From CAJQPP01 sp963793465 (GTDB taxonomy: Bacteria > Planctomycetota > Planctomycetia > Pirellulales > Pirellulaceae): 64,000 bases of DNA. Of the stretch, positions 29,101 to 38,687 are shown piece after piece. Made by a program: the position numbers and the translations under genes. The stretch spans positions 62,001 to 126,000 of the forward strand of contig CAWCAJ010000007.1 in assembly GCA_963793465.1 (NCBI GenBank). The letters are read 5' to 3'. Each line of letters begins with the position of its first letter. Within the stretch, counting starts at the first letter, position 1. The notes below the pieces were generated by a model. That model saw nothing but the letters and a program-made list of their open reading frames with translations, had not been told where the DNA came from and made no database searches.

Positions 29101-30447
29101 TCAGAAGCTGTACCTAAACGATATTTGAATTCGATTGTCTTCACCAGCCGCAAAATCAGCAGTCTGTAGACGGCCCCAAAGATATTCGATACCGCAGAGG
29201 ATGTTTTCCTGAGGGGTGAACAGCAGGTTGGCCGAGACATACTTGCCACGCCGAAAAGCACTGGGGTTTTGCCCGGCAAAGATGTCGACTTCCGTCTGAC
29301 TGTAACCGAAGGAAGAGCTGAAGTAATCGTTCCAGTAATGGTCGTAATAAAACACCAATCCCCGCAACGGTTGTGGTCCCGGATCGGCCGGCGCCACGGC
29401 GGAACGGGGTGCCAGGTCCACGCCGCCGTCGTTCATGTAGCTGGAGATTCCTTCTCCAAACACATAGGCCGCGATCAGGCGATCTCGCGCACCGAGTTTG
29501 TAGTTGGTACTAAGGTTGATACCCCAGCCGTTAAAAGACTGCCGCGGCTCGTTGCCCGGCGTATTCAGTGTTTCGATTCCCAGTCGACGAAAAATACTAG
29601 CGACCTGAAAGTAGCCACGCTGATGGTTGAGCCGGTATCGGGAAGTCAAGTCCGGCATTCGCTCGACGGCAACGACATCGACGTCCAAGTCTTGTATCAC
29701 GCGGTCAAACTGACCCACGTCGATCGCCTCGTCGGCATTCTCAATCGCAAACGCCAACGTCTGATTACCCTGCACCGGTTGCCAACGGATTTGAGGGGTC
29801 CGCAGAAACACCATTCCGGACGGGCCCCAATAGTCAATCACATTGGGTAACACGTCGATGTCCATGAACAGGCTGTGCGTCTGCCCGGCCAACCAATTGC
29901 CGTACTTGCCATACGCATGACGCAAGCGAAACGTGGTTTGACCTTCATCAGGACCCACACCAAACAGGTCAAACTCGAACTTGGTCTTGGCGCTCCCGGT
30001 CTGCAGGGGGATCTCGCCATCCACTCCCAGGCGGCTTTGACGAACGCTGATGATGGCTGTGCCATCCGCTCCGAACTGGCCTTCCGTCGTTGGTATCCGG
30101 GATGGGCGGAGCGTTGCTTCCCAATTGGGATCGACGCGGTTGAAATCCTGAATGTAATCGGCTTGGCCAAAACCGTAGACCGTGATGACTGGTTTCTTTT
30201 CCTCGGGCATTTCCCAGGTGGATTCCAGGGCGACCGTCCCGTCCGGATTCGTAACCTCATCCTGCAAACTGGGTGCCGGGATGGGCGGAGTCGACCCTGT
30301 GGGACTCCAAACCGTAGCAGCTCCAGCAGCGTGAATGACTGAATCATCGGATTCCTGAGCAGTCAACGCCTGCCGATTGCAGGACCAGCAAAAGCCCAGC
30401 AACAAGAAGATCAATAGCCCATAATCAACTCGCATCGGATTCCTCAA
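29101..30447 (-). CDS. DcaP-like outer-membrane porin
   Basis: 448 residues. A hydrophobic leader (YGLLIFLLLGFCWSC) is followed by a short Pro/Thr-rich linker and then a beta-barrel with many alternating aromatic strands. Typical elements are VYGFGQADYIQDFNR, SVRQSRLGVDGEIP, FRLRHAYGKYGNWLAGQTHSLF and a C-terminal Phe (ISFRYSF), the signal used for outer-membrane insertion. DcaP porins are trimers that pass dicarboxylate-type and other anionic solutes. The glutaminase gene follows at 44 bp, so glutamate or glutamine uptake is a reasonable guess. There is a leader Cys (SCN), but it does not fit a lipobox well. Confidence 0.88.
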   Translation of the reverse strand: MRNPMRVDYGLLIFLLLGFCWSCNRQALTAQESDDSVIHAAGAATVWSPTGSTPPIPAPSLQDEVTNPDGTVALESTWEMPEEKKPVITVYGFGQADYIQDFNRVDPNWEATLRPSRIPTTEGQFGADGTAIISVRQSRLGVDGEIPLQTGSAKTKFEFDLFGVGPDEGQTTFRLRHAYGKYGNWLAGQTHSLFMDIDVLPNVIDYWGPSGMVFLRTPQIRWQPVQGNQTLAFAIENADEAIDVGQFDRVIQDLDVDVVAVERMPDLTSRYRLNHQRGYFQVASIFRRLGIETLNTPGNEPRQSFNGWGINLSTNYKLGARDRLIAAYVFGEGISSYMNDGGVDLAPRSAVAPADPGPQPLRGLVFYYDHYWNDYFSSSFGYSQTEVDIFAGQNPSAFRRGKYVSANLLFTPQENILCGIEYLWGRLQTADFAAGEDNRIQISFRYSF

Positions 30448-30673
30448 TTCACCAACCGCTACGCAGGAGGCAACGGAAGGCCGCCACGGGGTAGTATCCC
30501 TATGGGAATCGTCCGCCGGGTTGGCAAACTTTAACGATTATCCGGGTCATGAGGCCGGAATAAAGACTTGATAGCAACAGGGCAGCGTCCGGAATCCTGC
30601 GGCAAGACCCGGCAGTGTCGTTCGGCAATTCGCACGCCGTAGCTGCGGTGCATGCCCGGTGACTGTGCCAGCG

Positions 30674-32255
30674 TTAATCAAAATCCGGGACGCCACCATC
30701 GGCGGGCATGAACAACATCATCAGCACTTCCGGATCGATATCCATGGAAATCAACCGCACCGACCCATCCAGAAAGGCGGCATTGAATCCCGCAGGTCGG
30801 AGCCCACCGAGTCCTTTCAGAGGGTTTTCAGCATCCACATGAAAGTCATCAGGTTTGGTCCAGGTAACGGCTGCCAACGGGCTGGATTCAACGATCCCGA
30901 TGGTATTACTGGTGCCGTCGGAGATTTCGGGAAAACTGACCTTGCCTGGCTTACCAAAAGTCATTCCCTCACCGGCCACAGCCTGGTAGACCGTGTTTCC
31001 CGGATCCAGTTCCGCACCGGGACATTGCAGGAAATCAGGCATTAACTCTATCAGACGAATGTTGTTTGGGCTGTCCCAGGGCTCGTCCAGTTTGAACTGG
31101 CGATACAAGGCCTCCTGTTCAATGTAGGGCAGTATCTTGACTCGCCAACTCAGCAAAGCATTCCCATTTTCATCGTAGATATTGCCCGGAAAGCAATTGT
31201 AAGCAGCATGGTAATTGTGCATGGCCAGCATCAATTGGCGTCATGCGGTTGGCGGAATCGACACGCCGGGCCGCTTCCCGCGCCTGTTGCACCGCAGGCA
31301 ACAACAACGCCGTCAGTATGGGCAGGGAAGAAACCCCGTAACCGGCGGTAAACACCAAATCGTCTCCATCGATTTCCGGTCTCAATTGCTGTTCCAGGTG
31401 ATCCGTCAGTCGATAGGCATATTTCATCGTCGCCTTCTGAATCGGGTCATTCATGTCGAGGTTGGCCGTCAACTCGGCAAGCAACATCTGTTTGCCAGCA
31501 CGCAATCCCCCGTTCAGCAGGTCAGCCAATTTTGCAGCCTGGCCTGGCTCCGAGGTCATCACCAGTTGGGCAGCGAATTCGGAATTCAGTTCCTGACGAA
31601 GATAGGCGCGGTTGACCAGGTTGGGGATCTCCGCAAATCCTCGCAGCGGTTCTGGAATGCTCTCCAAATCGAGCATCCCATTCAGCAATGGGCGGACAGC
31701 GGCAATATCAACCCAGGCATGCAACGAACCTTTGTCCAGTTCCCCGTTCAACAGCTTGGCCAGAGTCCCCGCCGCATTCCGCGACGGTGTCAGCATCTTC
31801 TTCAGGAACGTGTCTTCGCCCACCAGGTAGTTACTGCGATCAACCGCCACCATTCGCATACCGGGAGCGATCTGATAGCTCGTTAACCCTTCGAAGGACT
31901 GCTGGCTGCGTGGCTGTATCAGGTTGCCGCCAGGTATCATGGTGTCCGAAAAGCGTACCAGGCAACCCCATCCCGGCTGAGCCTGCAGGTCGGGTTGATC
32001 GACCAGGGCCAGCAGCATCTCGATCTTCATCGGGTCCATGCCGAATTCCTGCTCGCCCCAGGCCGTAATAATCTCGTGAGGCAACAACTCCATCCCGGAC
32101 TGCCCCAGAACCTCGGAGGGCCATGCCAACACCGCGACCACGGCGGAGTCGGGGACATGCACCCCATCCAGGTCCATTTGAGCGACTGCCTGGGGGTTGT
32201 TCCCAACCAAAAAACAGATCGCACCAACAAGCAACAGGTAAACCTTGGTATTCAT
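30674..32255 (-). pseudogene. DUF1559-type protein with long N-terminal domain (one frameshift)
   Basis: The first part (32255 to about 31220) has a signal peptide (KVYLLLVGAICFLVG), about 300 residues of unassigned helical domain, then the DUF1559 entry motif TALLLPAVQQAREAARR. The downstream part, in another frame, continues the same domain: MLAMHNYHAAYNCFPGN, LPYIEQEALYRQF, SDGTSNTIGIVES, FNAAFLDGSVR. A single base missing near 31225 joins the two (the codons after SANRM). DUF1559 usually starts with a prepilin helix; here the domain is fused behind a long exported N-terminal region instead. It has no obvious partner: the FtsX-type permease lies on the other side. Function unknown. Confidence 0.78.
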
Positions 32256-32448
32256 GGGATCGCTATCCAGGGGCTACGTTCAAAAAGATTCCACAGAAAC
32301 ATGGTGATCGATCTCGAGCCGCGAATCAACCGGGTCCGCAAACCGCAGGCCAGGCCAAGGCAGGGAGTGAAGTGATTTTCTGAAGAATGCATCTTTGATG
32401 GCGAACATTTATTGGGCGAAGTCGTCCCCCATGTGTATTCCCCGGGAC

Positions 32449-35400
32449 CTAACCAGCCCGCAAGGACTCGATCAAGGGTGTGTTGAAGATACTGCGTGAG
32501 GCCAGCCAACTGGTGACCAGGCCCGTGGCCGCAATGAACGTGAACATGCCCAGCAATGCCAGCCAGGGTACCGAGGCGTTTCCAAAGAAGTAGTGTGGCA
32601 GGGTGGTGACCAGGGCTGCCACAATGCCAATCACCATCCCCAACAGCAATAACCAGGCGTTTTCGATCAGGATCATGCCGGCCAGTTGATTCCTGGTGAA
32701 TCCGATCGCCTGCATCAGTCCTAACTCTTTGCGTCGTTCCATCACGGATCGTAGTTGCACCGCGGCCAGACCAAAGGTCCCCAACAACAGACCCAATAAT
32801 CCCAGGCTTTGGAACGTGCTGAGATAAGTGTTCTGGACCGCCAGGAAACCGGAAAGCAGCCTCTCCGTTTTTTGAGCATCAAAACCCTGGTCGGAAAGCG
32901 CAGTGGCAAGACGATCAACCTCGGCCTGATCTTCCAGCTTCATCAGGAAGGTGCGGTAGCCGCTGAGCTCAGGGAAAGTCGAGGTAAAGTTTTTTTCGGA
33001 GATCAACAACGTGCCCTGCAACACGGAGTTGCTCAACAAACCGACCAGTCGAAACCTGACGGATTCGCCCGAATCGTAATTTACAGTGAATTCCGTGCCC
33101 GGCATGTAGACCTTCAGGCTGTACCAGGCTGTGTTTTTGTCAAGGATGACCGGAATCGCATCGTCGGAACCGGGTTCATCCAGTAACCGCCAGGGGTTTT
33201 TGCCGGGTGTCATGGTGAACGCGAATGCGGCGTTCTCTGGATCATCGAAATAGGCCAGCGTGGCTTCCGTAACGCCCAGCACTTGAGGCTGCGAAGACTG
33301 GTAGGGGTTGTTGCAACTGGCATCTTCGCCCGGCTTGTGGCGAAACGACAACACCCGACTGCTGCTGCTTAGTTGATCCGGATCACCCATCAGGATCTCC
33401 CGTTGCCCTGACGGTGTATTCAAATTGGCAAACACCGGTTGACTGGTCGTGGCCAGGTAGTTGAACCCGGCGGTTCCCTGCTCGGTGGGGGATAATCGAA
33501 AGGCGCTGATCGCCAGGATCAGGAAGCTGGCTACCGCGACCAGGCCTATGGTCAGTGTGCTGCGTAACGGATTGCGGCCTGCGTGGGTGGCTGCCAGTCG
33601 GCCTACCGTCAAAGCGTTACTGACCTGAGTTCCGGATCTCAGCAGGCGACCATAAATCCAGGTCAAGGCGGCCACCAGAATGAGGAATCCGGAGGCCATA
33701 AAGGCCCCCGCCTGTGATTCACCCCCCAGCATCGTAGCGGCCAGAATGGTCAGGCCCAGTGCGAGCACGCCGCAGGCGATAATCAGGGAATTCCCGAAAC
33801 GTGCCAGCCAGGTGATTTTTCCGATGGATGGGGATTCCAGTTGTCCCGCCAATAACTCACGGACCGATTTCTTACGGGTGCTGCGAACCGACCAGAAAAT
33901 GGTCAGGGCACAGATCAACAAGCCCAACAACAGCCCCAGTGGCAGCGTCCACAGGTTGACGTGCATGCTCAGGAACGGCGTTGTAATGGCGCCCACCCAC
34001 CAAGTGCGTAGTCCCAACAACATCAGAGCGGCATAGCCGATTCCCAGGCAAGTTCCCACCAAGGCACCCGCCAGGCAGACAAGCAGCATTTCTTTCATCC
34101 ACAACCGGCCCACTTTTTTTTGTGTGTAGCCGGTGGCCAACAGCGTTCCCAACTCTCCGCTACGTTGTTGCAATCCAAGGCGAAACAGCAGCGAAACCAG
34201 TGTCAGGGCTGCGGCGATCACGAACATGCTTAACGATAGAAACAAGGCATCGAAAGGCGTGGAGCCCGAAGAAGCCTGCAAGCCGTTGGCCTTGATCGGT
34301 ACCACCTGGATGCCGGGCCAGTCTCCGTCCTCGCGGAATTGATCCAGCAGCGTCTGTGCGATCTTTTCACCACCCAGCAGTGTCTTCGGGATCTGGAAAG
34401 ACGTAGTGTTCCCAAATCGACTGGCCCAAAGCCGCTGAGCAGTGATGGGGGAAATGTATGCCTTGGGGGTGGTGCGATAATAGGTCCAGTAATCGTCATC
34501 CTGCGGCCGGATCCCCTCGGTCGCAAAAGGCAGGTCCCAGCGTTCAATGGACTCCGCGTCGGTCAGACCGGGCACCGTCGGTGTGAAGTCGGGATCGTTG
34601 GCCCGGACGGGACGTTGATCGAATTCCGCCGGGACCTGCTGGCGACGCGGAATCACTCTCGGCGGCACGGAGGGTTCAATCAACTCCACGATGTCGGCGA
34701 CCACGAATTCATGGGTGCTTTCGTTTTCATCCCCGTGTGTCGTTTCCGGTTCAAAGTAGGAAACGCGAACGCGGTCGCCGATCTGCAGTCCCTGGTCCTG
34801 GGCAGCCCAACGGGTCAACGCGATCTCGTTTTCCTGCAGCGGCTGTACCGGCTGGCCGGTGATCGATTCCAGTTGCACTTGCTGCAGGTCCAAACCCGTC
34901 ACCATCGAAAAGGGAATTCCCGAGGCGTTCTCATTTCCCGCCAGCCGGGTCTTGGCCACGATGTCATTTGCCAGGTAGGTGTAGATGCCCACGGCAGTCG
35001 GAAAGGCGGCTTGCACGCTGGCTGCCGTTTTTTCCTTGAGCACCAGGCGATCCGAGGACAGGCTGTAATAGTCAAAAACGGTTTCGCCACCGAACTTGCG
35101 AACGACCCGCTTCAACCGCAATCCCAAGTCACCCAGTTGGGGTTGCAACTGGCCCGCCAATCCCGCGGCCTGTTCCATCGAGATGACACGGGAAGGGTCT
35201 TTGGATGACAACAGGATCGCATTGGCCTGCTCGGAAGAACCCTTGTATTTGAGGACACCTTCCGCCAAGGCCTCCTGCATCGTGGCGATTGGCAGGAAAA
35301 CCAGACGGGGCGGGATTTGCGTAGGATGCATGCCAAATTGGCCGAGACTTCGAGCCGGGATGATGTCCACAACCTTCAGGTCCACGACCCGTTCCACCAG

Positions 35401-35952
35401 ATTTTTCTTGTTGCCTAACGAACTGTCGGCGGGCAGCAACGTTTGTTTGGGGATACCGATCGTGATCATGGCATTCGCCAAGTCCTGCCTGGCCAGGCCG
35501 AGATCCTCAGCCACCACGCTATTGATGATGACTTCATCGGCGGCCAACTCGGGGAGTCCCTGCAGGGACTCGTCTCCCATCTGCCAGAATTGCGAGTGAA
35601 TCCCCAGCAGACCCACTTGTCCCAGATTCGTCAGCTGATCCCCCTGTCTCCGCTCGGCAGTCCCGTTTGGAAAGTAGATCACCGGCGTCGCCTGGCCAAA
35701 ACTGGATGGAAACGCCTCGTGATGCGAAATCTCGGTGGCCAACTGTTCGCGAAAAAAACCTTCACTGAGCAGCATGACATCAATTTTTCCAAGTCGATCC
35801 AGGGTTAGTTCGCGGAGGCTGCCCCGCATGCTGTCCCCCACGATCAGGGCTCCTGTCAGCACGGCCGTGGCGGCGGCCACGCCCAGCGCGATGGCCAGAT
35901 TCACTCGGCGATGAAACCACAGGCTCTTCAGGGCAATCAACAGGTCAGTCAT
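32449..35952 (-). CDS. FtsX-like ABC transporter permease
   Basis: 1167 residues. An N-terminal TM helix (VNLAIALGVAAATAVLTGALIVG) precedes a large extracytoplasmic region (residues about 45-540). Then come clusters of TM helices in FtsX permease domains: LFLSLSMFVIAAALTLVSLL, RSTLTIGLVAVASFLILAI, and a C-terminal group (SLGLLGLLLGTFGLAAVQL, LLLLGMVIGIVAALVTTL). This is a MacB/LolCE-type arrangement with the two permease halves in one chain. The ATPase gene lies 36 bp upstream on the same strand. The family exports lipoproteins, peptides or other hydrophobic molecules. The start at 35952 has the typical short cytosolic leader. Confidence 0.87.
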   Translation of the reverse strand: MTDLLIALKSLWFHRRVNLAIALGVAAATAVLTGALIVGDSMRGSLRELTLDRLGKIDVMLLSEGFFREQLATEISHHEAFPSSFGQATPVIYFPNGTAERRQGDQLTNLGQVGLLGIHSQFWQMGDESLQGLPELAADEVIINSVVAEDLGLARQDLANAMITIGIPKQTLLPADSSLGNKKNLVERVVDLKVVDIIPARSLGQFGMHPTQIPPRLVFLPIATMQEALAEGVLKYKGSSEQANAILLSSKDPSRVISMEQAAGLAGQLQPQLGDLGLRLKRVVRKFGGETVFDYYSLSSDRLVLKEKTAASVQAAFPTAVGIYTYLANDIVAKTRLAGNENASGIPFSMVTGLDLQQVQLESITGQPVQPLQENEIALTRWAAQDQGLQIGDRVRVSYFEPETTHGDENESTHEFVVADIVELIEPSVPPRVIPRRQQVPAEFDQRPVRANDPDFTPTVPGLTDAESIERWDLPFATEGIRPQDDDYWTYYRTTPKAYISPITAQRLWASRFGNTTSFQIPKTLLGGEKIAQTLLDQFREDGDWPGIQVVPIKANGLQASSGSTPFDALFLSLSMFVIAAALTLVSLLFRLGLQQRSGELGTLLATGYTQKKVGRLWMKEMLLVCLAGALVGTCLGIGYAALMLLGLRTWWVGAITTPFLSMHVNLWTLPLGLLLGLLICALTIFWSVRSTRKKSVRELLAGQLESPSIGKITWLARFGNSLIIACGVLALGLTILAATMLGGESQAGAFMASGFLILVAALTWIYGRLLRSGTQVSNALTVGRLAATHAGRNPLRSTLTIGLVAVASFLILAISAFRLSPTEQGTAGFNYLATTSQPVFANLNTPSGQREILMGDPDQLSSSSRVLSFRHKPGEDASCNNPYQSSQPQVLGVTEATLAYFDDPENAAFAFTMTPGKNPWRLLDEPGSDDAIPVILDKNTAWYSLKVYMPGTEFTVNYDSGESVRFRLVGLLSNSVLQGTLLISEKNFTSTFPELSGYRTFLMKLEDQAEVDRLATALSDQGFDAQKTERLLSGFLAVQNTYLSTFQSLGLLGLLLGTFGLAAVQLRSVMERRKELGLMQAIGFTRNQLAGMILIENAWLLLLGMVIGIVAALVTTLPHYFFGNASVPWLALLGMFTFIAATGLVTSWLASRSIFNTPLIESLRAG

Positions 35953-35988
35953 GATCGAGAATCGATTGAGGGTGAGTGGGCACTCGGT

Positions 35989-36663
35989 TCAGAGTTCAAC
36001 GAATTGGCCGTCGACCAGACGCAGGCCGCGATCGAAGCTGCTGGCCAATTCGTCGTTGTGGGTAACACAGACCAGAGTCATTTGTTCCTGTTTCTGGAGG
36101 TCCAGCAATAAACGGCCTATCGCGTTGGCATTGTTCTGGTCCAGGCTGCCGGTCGGCTCATCGGCAAGCAGGATGGAAGGTTCATTCATCAACGCGCGTG
36201 CCACGGCGACGCGTTGTCTTTCGCCCCCGGAGAGCTGGCCGGGGCGATGATCCAGTCGAGCCCCCAATCCCACGCGGTCCAACAAGCTGGCCGCTCGCTT
36301 GGCGTCCGCATACTCCGCCTTGCCCCGTGCAATCGCGGGAATCATTACGTTTTCCTGGGCCGACAACTGGGGCAGCAGATGATGATCCTGAAAAACAAAA
36401 CCAAGGTTGCGATTGCGAAATTCAGCCAGTTGCGGTTCCGCCAACCCAAAGGGATTTTCACCCAACAAGGACACCGTGCCTGACGATGGCGTATCCAGAG
36501 TTCCCAGGATGTGCAGGAAGGTGCTCTTGCCCGAGCCACTCGGTCCGACCACCGCCAGGTTCTGGCCCGCGGCGATTTCCAGACTGATTTCATCAAGGAT
36601 TTTTAATGGACCCGCAGGGGTCTCGAATTGCTTACTGAGATTTTCAACAATAATCGGTTTCAT
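35989..36663 (-). CDS. ABC transporter ATP-binding protein (LolD/MacB-type)
   Basis: 224 residues from the ATG at 36663; a longer open frame to 36825 lacks support. Walker A is GPSGSGKST, the Q-loop region FVFQDHHLLPQ, the signature LSGGERQR, Walker B ILLADEP, and the H-loop CVTHND. The closest type is the MacB/LolD/FtsE group that pairs with FtsX-like permeases, which fits the gene 36 bp downstream. It drives export or membrane extraction of the substrate handled by that permease. It sits between the permease and the prenyltransferase-like gene. Confidence 0.9.
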   Translation of the reverse strand: MKPIIVENLSKQFETPAGPLKILDEISLEIAAGQNLAVVGPSGSGKSTFLHILGTLDTPSSGTVSLLGENPFGLAEPQLAEFRNRNLGFVFQDHHLLPQLSAQENVMIPAIARGKAEYADAKRAASLLDRVGLGARLDHRPGQLSGGERQRVAVARALMNEPSILLADEPTGSLDQNNANAIGRLLLDLQKQEQMTLVCVTHNDELASSFDRGLRLVDGQFVEL

Positions 36664-36864
36664 GAGGTAGACGCCAGGAACATCCAGGTTGTGAAATTCG
36701 GCAAGCTCGACTGGCACGATGCCAAGACCCCACCGAGCCGGCGGAAGCTGTCGGAATGGGTCAGGCCAGGTCCGTTGCCAGCCCTCCATCACCCCCTGCG
36801 GAAAGCCAGTACATCGCAAATCCAATCAGGCGGCGATTGTTGTTGAGTACCGTTGGCACGCGAC

Positions 36865-37800
36865 TCATGAGTTTTTGTAGTTCTCGTGCAATGCCAGACA
36901 GCCCAGCCCGTAGAAGGTGTACTCCACATCATGAGCGTCATCCCATTCGGCAGCCCGAAACCCGCCCTCCTGCAATTGTAGCGAATCGACAAACCGTCGC
37001 AGCCGGTCCAGGTCCAACTCGTAGATTTCTCCCAGATCATCAATCGTCAGCATGCCGGTGAAGGTACTCAAAGCGTCCGCAATCGGAATACGCGTATTGG
37101 CTCGCAAACCCCCTTCGTCCGTTTGCATGTCCAGCAAAAACTCCATCGTGTCGTCGATGGTTTCTTCATCCAGACGATCCAGGATTTTCAGGGTGGCAAT
37201 GGCGGCAGCCGTCGGGTTGGTCCCTGCGCGACGGGCAGCTCGAATTTCCCGAAATCCACCTTCCGCCGCCTTCTGCTGTTCCAGAAAACGCACGATACCG
37301 TCGGGATCCGGGACCTCCTCGCCAATCAACTGCATGACCAGCAAGACCAGGAAGGTATGGTAGGTGCTACCGGCATGCCCCTCCTGGGCTTTGGCAAATC
37401 CGCCGTCTTCACGACGCAGTGAATTCAGGAATTTGGCTACGTTCCGATCCCAGTTCTGATCGGCTTCGGAAAAGACCTCGACGCCACAAAGGGCATACAG
37501 CAAGGCCGACGAATAGACCAAGCTGAAAAAGTCGACGATCGATTGTTGAGAATGCAGATGCGTTCGCAAAAAACCGGCCGCTTTCTGCGTGGTGACCTCG
37601 TCCAACTCCTCCAAAATCGCCAATCCGCGCAGGGCAAAGGAGGTGTAGTACAGATCGCTGTCTCCCATCCGCCCGGCAAACCCCCCATCCTGCCGTTGAG
37701 CCCCTTTCAGATAGGCTGCGTGCCGGTCTCGGATTTCCTGAGGTAAACGGGAAATGCCCGCTGCCAATCGCAGGGTCAGATCCTGAAGATACTGGGACAT
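36865..37800 (-). CDS. Prenyltransferase/squalene-oxidase-repeat protein (GGTase-beta-like)
   Basis: 311 residues made of alpha-alpha repeats with the QxDGGF pattern (KGAQRQDGGFAGR, LRREDGGFAKAQ, QTDEGGLRANT, QLQEGGFRAAEW), as in Rab geranylgeranyltransferase beta subunits. In the eukaryotic enzymes a zinc ion is held by Asp, Cys and His. The equivalent stretches here read IPIADALS and DVEYTFYG, so by hand alignment the Cys and His ligands look replaced. No signal peptide. It probably keeps the alpha/alpha toroid fold but lacks zinc-dependent prenyl transfer. It lies between the thioesterase and the ABC ATPase in a same-strand run, hinting at a lipid- or peptide-export function. Confidence 0.75.
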   Translation of the reverse strand: MSQYLQDLTLRLAAGISRLPQEIRDRHAAYLKGAQRQDGGFAGRMGDSDLYYTSFALRGLAILEELDEVTTQKAAGFLRTHLHSQQSIVDFFSLVYSSALLYALCGVEVFSEADQNWDRNVAKFLNSLRREDGGFAKAQEGHAGSTYHTFLVLLVMQLIGEEVPDPDGIVRFLEQQKAAEGGFREIRAARRAGTNPTAAAIATLKILDRLDEETIDDTMEFLLDMQTDEGGLRANTRIPIADALSTFTGMLTIDDLGEIYELDLDRLRRFVDSLQLQEGGFRAAEWDDAHDVEYTFYGLGCLALHENYKNS

Positions 37801-37854
37801 GGAATTTTCTGGCTTGCAAACGTGGATGCCAACTCTGGCAAGTCGACGACAACG

Positions 37855-38325
37855 TCAAGTTGGTTGCGAAATTTCGAACGCCCGCAGCTTCTCTCGAAAT
37901 GTTTCCGGGATTTCCACAGGAATAGGTTGGATGGCCTGCTGCAGGTCATGGCCCGCAGGGATCTCACAACAGACCGTCGTGGCGGATCCTTCAGCCAGAA
38001 TTTCTCCGTCATGGTCTTCAAAAAAGAAATGGAAGGTAACGCTCTTGGTTCCCAAACGCTCGATTCTCACCCGGATGGTGACGATTTGCTCAAACTTGAT
38101 GGATCTTCGATAGTCGCATTTGGCCGAAACTCGAGGCCAAGAAATGGTTTTGTCGCCAATTCGACTGATGACGCTCAATCCCAGGTGCCGCAGTAATTGA
38201 TGTTCGGCTTCCTCCATGTAGGTGAAGAAAACCGAGAAGTGAACGATCCCGGCAGCATCGGTATCTCGGAATTCCACACGGCGTTTCGTCAGAAACGATT
38301 CGGGCATGTTGGTAGCCGGTCCCAT
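37855..38325 (-). CDS. Hotdog-fold acyl-CoA thioesterase (YbgC/4HBT type)
   Basis: 156 residues. The 4-hydroxybenzoyl-CoA thioesterase signature is seen near the N-terminus: RVEFRDTDAAGIVHFSVFF (catalytic Asp in the DTDAxGxVHF pattern), then MEEAEHQLLR. The C-terminus is a beta-sheet region. It hydrolyses acyl-CoA or acyl-ACP thioesters; the substrate is unknown. The start is either 38325 or 38307; neither has a clear ribosome site. It is the first gene in a same-strand run (thioesterase, prenyltransferase-like, ABC ATPase, FtsX-like permease), about 55 bp upstream of the second gene, downstream of the rpsR terminator. Confidence 0.86.
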   Translation of the reverse strand: MGPATNMPESFLTKRRVEFRDTDAAGIVHFSVFFTYMEEAEHQLLRHLGLSVISRIGDKTISWPRVSAKCDYRRSIKFEQIVTIRVRIERLGTKSVTFHFFFEDHDGEILAEGSATTVCCEIPAGHDLQQAIQPIPVEIPETFREKLRAFEISQPT

Positions 38326-38364
38326 TAAGGAGTGATTCGAACAAGGTCCTGGCGATGTGCGGGC

Positions 38365-38393
38365 AAAAAAATAGCCTGTCAGTTCGACAGGCT
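38365..38393 (-). terminator. Intrinsic terminator after rpsR
   Basis: On the minus strand an 8-bp stem (AGCCTGTC/GACAGGCT, 38373-38393) with a 5-nt loop is followed by ATTTTTTT (poly-A 38365-38371 on the plus strand). It starts about 20 bp after the rpsR stop codon. Confidence 0.85.
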
Positions 38394-38414
38394 TGTGATT
38401 GGCACTGGTTTTGG

Positions 38415-38687
38415 TTAGTCACCCACGAAGGGCAACAGAGCCATAAAGCGGGCTCGCTTGATGGCCTCGGTGACAGCCCGTTGACTGACGGCAGTGCAAC
38501 CGGTTTTGCGGCGACCCACAATCCGGCCATGCCGACTGACCAGGGTCTTGAGGAATTCCACATCCTTGTAATCGACATACATGGGACGGGGACGTTCGCC
38601 ATCGACGTACAACGGGTCCTTGCGAACCGTGCGGGTCTTGGCCTTCATCTTGCGACGCGAACGTTTGGGACGGGTTGGTCTTCTCAT
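38415..38687 (-). CDS. rpsR: 30S ribosomal protein S18
   Basis: 90 residues from the ATG at 38687. The S18 core is visible: YVDYKDVEFLKTLVSRHGRIV, followed by RRKTGCTAVSQRAVTEAIKRARFMALLPF. It assembles into the 30S platform beside S6. Compared with a typical 75-residue S18, it has a 15-20 residue basic N-terminal extension (RRPTRPKRSRRKMKAKTR). An internal ATG (MKAK) is an alternative start, giving about 77 residues. No rpsF, ssb or rplI gene is adjacent, so the usual S6-S18-L9 operon is not present here. Confidence 0.94.
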   Translation of the reverse strand: MRRPTRPKRSRRKMKAKTRTVRKDPLYVDGERPRPMYVDYKDVEFLKTLVSRHGRIVGRRKTGCTAVSQRAVTEAIKRARFMALLPFVGD

